Shown one piece after another: positions 14,927 to 15,953 of a DNA stretch of 15,953 bases. The stretch spans positions 1-15,953 of the forward strand of contig JAJRWB010000066.1 of the NCBI GenBank assembly GCA_024276995.1. Direction: 5' to 3'. Made by a program: the position numbers and the translations under genes. This stretch comes from Candidatus Eiseniibacteriota bacterium (GTDB lineage: Bacteria > Orphanbacterota > Orphanbacteria > Orphanbacterales > Orphanbacteraceae). Every line of letters begins with the position of its first letter. Within the stretch, counting starts at the first letter, position 1. Under the pieces are notes generated by a model, which made no database searches, was not told the origin of the DNA, and saw nothing but the letters and a program-made list of their open reading frames with translations.

Positions 14927-15475
14927 TTGGCGGAATACACGGCAGGTTTCAAATCGCGCATGATCGAACGGATGGCCGGAGCGGAGGGGATCTCGGCGAC
15001 GGCGCTCTCTCGGGAAATGGGGATTTCCCAGTCGACGTTATCGCGCTGGCTTCGCGGAGCGGGTATTGTGGAGAGCATGAAAAAGAAACAGGGAACCCAC
15101 CGAGCCCGCAGTCCACGTCAGTGGACGGCGGAAGAGAAGCTCCGCGTGGTGCTGGCCACAGCGGAATTGACCGGAGAAGAGCTGGGAGCGTACCTCCGGC
15201 AGGAGGGGTTGCACCAGGCCCAGCTCGACCGGTGGCGGTCGGCTGTCGCCGAGGCGCTTTCCGGTCCGGACAAGCAAAAGCGCAAAGCCGCCCTGAAGGA
15301 GGCCCGGAAGATCAAAACCCTGGAGAGAGAGCTGCGGCGCAAGGACAAGGCACTGGCGGAGGTGACCGCTCTTCTGGTGCTAAAAAAAAGTTGGAAGCAC
15401 TTATGGGGGACGGGGACGAAAGCACCACCACGAGGAAAGGGACATGATTCTGGGCCTCATACTGGAAGCCCTTGA
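14927..15475 (+). CDS. IS3-family transposase OrfA
   Basis: 182 residues from a TTG start with GGGAGG about 7 nt upstream; ATG 14912 and ATG 14879 are alternatives in frame, the latter inside a terminator hairpin. The N-terminus (LAEYTAGFKSRMIERM) and a helix-turn-helix at about 19-45 (SATALSREMGISQSTLSRWLR) are typical of IS3 OrfA. A coiled-coil, Lys/Glu-rich C-terminal region follows (KTLERELRRKDKALAEVTALLVLKK). In the family the end usually reads LKKKLEAL; here that sequence is in the -1 frame beyond an A8 tract at 15382-15389, and in that frame the stop is at 15445-15447, overlapping the orfB ATG. The unshifted frame runs on to 15475. OrfA binds the ends and regulates transposition. Confidence 0.85.
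   Translation: MAEYTAGFKSRMIERMAGAEGISATALSREMGISQSTLSRWLRGAGIVESMKKKQGTHRARSPRQWTAEEKLRVVLATAELTGEELGAYLRQEGLHQAQLDRWRSAVAEALSGPDKQKRKAALKEARKIKTLERELRRKDKALAEVTALLVLKKSWKHLWGTGTKAPPRGKGHDSGPHTGSP
15382..15389 (+). other. A8 slippery tract in orfA
   Basis: Eight A's in CTAAAAAAAAGTTGG. Reading one base back (or transcripts with nine A's) restores the family-like C-terminus KKKLEALMGDGDE and a stop overlapping the orfB start (ATGA at 15444-15447). Either programmed slippage or a one-base deletion. Confidence 0.6.
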
Positions 15476-15820
15476 GGGAGGAGCGCGGTTGTCGAAAGCG
15501 TGTGAGATCCTCGGTCTGAAGGAACGCACTGTGCAGCGGTGGCGCGCGCAGGGCATCGGCGAGGATCGCCGCTGTGGTCCGCGCAGAGCACCGAGCAACA
15601 AGCTGAGCGCCACGGAACGCTCGAAGATTCTTCAACCCGTCAACCGACCTGAGTATCAGGACTTGAGCCCGAAGCAGATCGTTCCGTTGCTGGCCAACCG
15701 GGGAACCTACCTGGCCTCGGAATCCACGATCTACCGCATTCTCCGACAGGAAAATCAGCTGACGCACCGGGCCGCCTCGGCACCACCCCGGAAACGATAC
15801 TGCCCCACCGCCTACACCGA
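15444..15820 (+). pseudogene. IS3-family transposase OrfB, truncated by an IS256-type element
   Basis: The ATG at 15444 opens MILGLILEALEGGARL, with a helix-turn-helix (LSKACEILGLKERTVQRWRAQG) and the second recognition segment (LSPKQIVPLLANRGTYLASESTIYRILRQ) leading to APPRKRYCPTAYT, where the family's integrase core normally begins (W-x-W-D-I-T). Instead the sequence changes to the end of another element at about 15821, so all DDE residues are missing. About 125 codons remain of roughly 270-300. The frame happens to stay open to the window end through the foreign DNA. No active transposase can come from this copy. Confidence 0.8.
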
Positions 15821-15953
15821 GGAGTTATGGTCAAGAGTTGTGTATGAACCATCAGGCGGCGACCTCCTCGACACGATCGACGAACTTCACACCCTCAATA
15901 ACTTTGGCAAGCAGTTCATATCCATTGAGTTTCCTCCATCGCTTCTGAGCGCA
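15821..15953 (-). mobile_element. 3' end of an IS256 (Mutator)-family element
   Basis: The minus strand carries the C-terminus of an IS256-type transposase, and 15821-15850 is the short non-coding end between its stop codon and the disrupted orfB. The likely terminal sequence, read on plus, starts GGAGTTATGGTCAAGAG. The other end and the 8-9-bp target duplication typical of the family lie outside the window. Confidence 0.7.
15852..15953 (-). CDS. IS256-family transposase, C-terminal fragment
   Basis: Minus strand, 33 residues and a TGA stop (15854-15852): AQKRWRKLNGYELLAKVIEG, then VKFVDRVEEVAA. The pattern K-x-W-R-x-L-N-G-x-x-L-[LI]-x-x-V-I-x-G-V-x-F-x-D is the usual end of IS256/Mutator transposases. 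The catalytic part lies beyond the window edge. Confidence 0.75.
   Translation of the reverse strand, partial: CAQKRWRKLNGYELLAKVIEGVKFVDRVEEVAA

Larger units (their letters stand above)
14842..15820 (+). mobile_element. IS3-family insertion element, right part lost
   Basis: Contains orfA and the N-terminal part of orfB of an IS3-type element, with a leader holding a double hairpin and terminator. The left edge is uncertain (somewhere between about 14600 and 14850). The right part, including the orfB integrase core and right terminal repeat, is missing because IS256-type sequence begins at about 15821. Confidence 0.75.

Noticed and set aside
14629-15447. Long open frame of 272 codons overlapping the transposase
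   Set aside because: Its 5' part is low-complexity, runs through a terminator hairpin and is antiphase to OrfA; only its last ~20 codons matter, as the slipped end of OrfA.
1-15953. CRISPR arrays, tRNA or rRNA genes, integrase attachment sites
   Set aside because: No regularly spaced repeats, tRNA-like cloverleaf or rRNA sequence noticed on either strand by eye.

Overview
This is a GC-rich bacterial window (roughly 60-67% GC by eye in most genes). It probably comes from an uncultured lineage of the FCB-like or Eisenbacteria/Krumholzibacteria/Latescibacteria kind. The main clue is the C-terminal sorting/FlgD-like domain (NYPNPFNPSTMIQYEL...GVYFLRL) on a large beta-helix protein, together with a TPR lipoprotein, FG-GAP-type repeats and several ATGA-coupled gene pairs. 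The phylum is an inference; no rRNA or tRNA is present.

Layout. (1) 1-~120: the 5' end of an IS110-family element, transposase on the minus strand, abutting the headless gene at its right. (2) ~123-2844: a surface beta-helix/CSLREA protein that has lost its N-terminus and carries a frameshift near 1080, overlapped by a TPR lipoprotein gene. (3) 2874-3944 minus: a protein with two predicted zinc ribbons. (4) 4203-7820: a Lon-like (S16) protease domain with a membrane segment and Ca-binding FG-GAP-like motifs, split by an in-frame TAA; then an ECF-type sigma factor overlapping it by 4 nt, and a soluble zinc-finger (ZAS-like) protein. This looks like a signalling cassette. (5) 8070-10600: an unknown helical protein translationally coupled to a HIRAN plus ARPP-1-like fusion. 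(6) 10601-11274: a long leader with two good sigma-70-type promoters. (7) 11275-14565: a small predicted exported peptide, a 48-codon ORF, and a large TPR / GAF-like / sigma54-activator AAA+ / Fis-HTH regulator. (8) ~14840-15953: an IS3-family element whose orfB is cut by an IS256-family element running off the right edge.

The most interesting part is region 7. A secreted small peptide sits directly upstream of a regulator whose N-terminal half is TPR repeats and whose C-terminal half is a complete sigma54 activator. The DNA from just after the signal peptide to about residue 277 of the regulator is about 47% GC, while the signal-peptide segment before it and the effector half after it are much richer. 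That mosaic is what one would expect if ligand and sensor were exchanged together while the export signal and the output domain stayed constant. The peptide-receptor relationship is a hypothesis, not shown by the sequence.

The window also shows decay or assembly error: one frameshift, two in-frame TAA codons in otherwise continuous frames, and nested or flanking insertion sequences.
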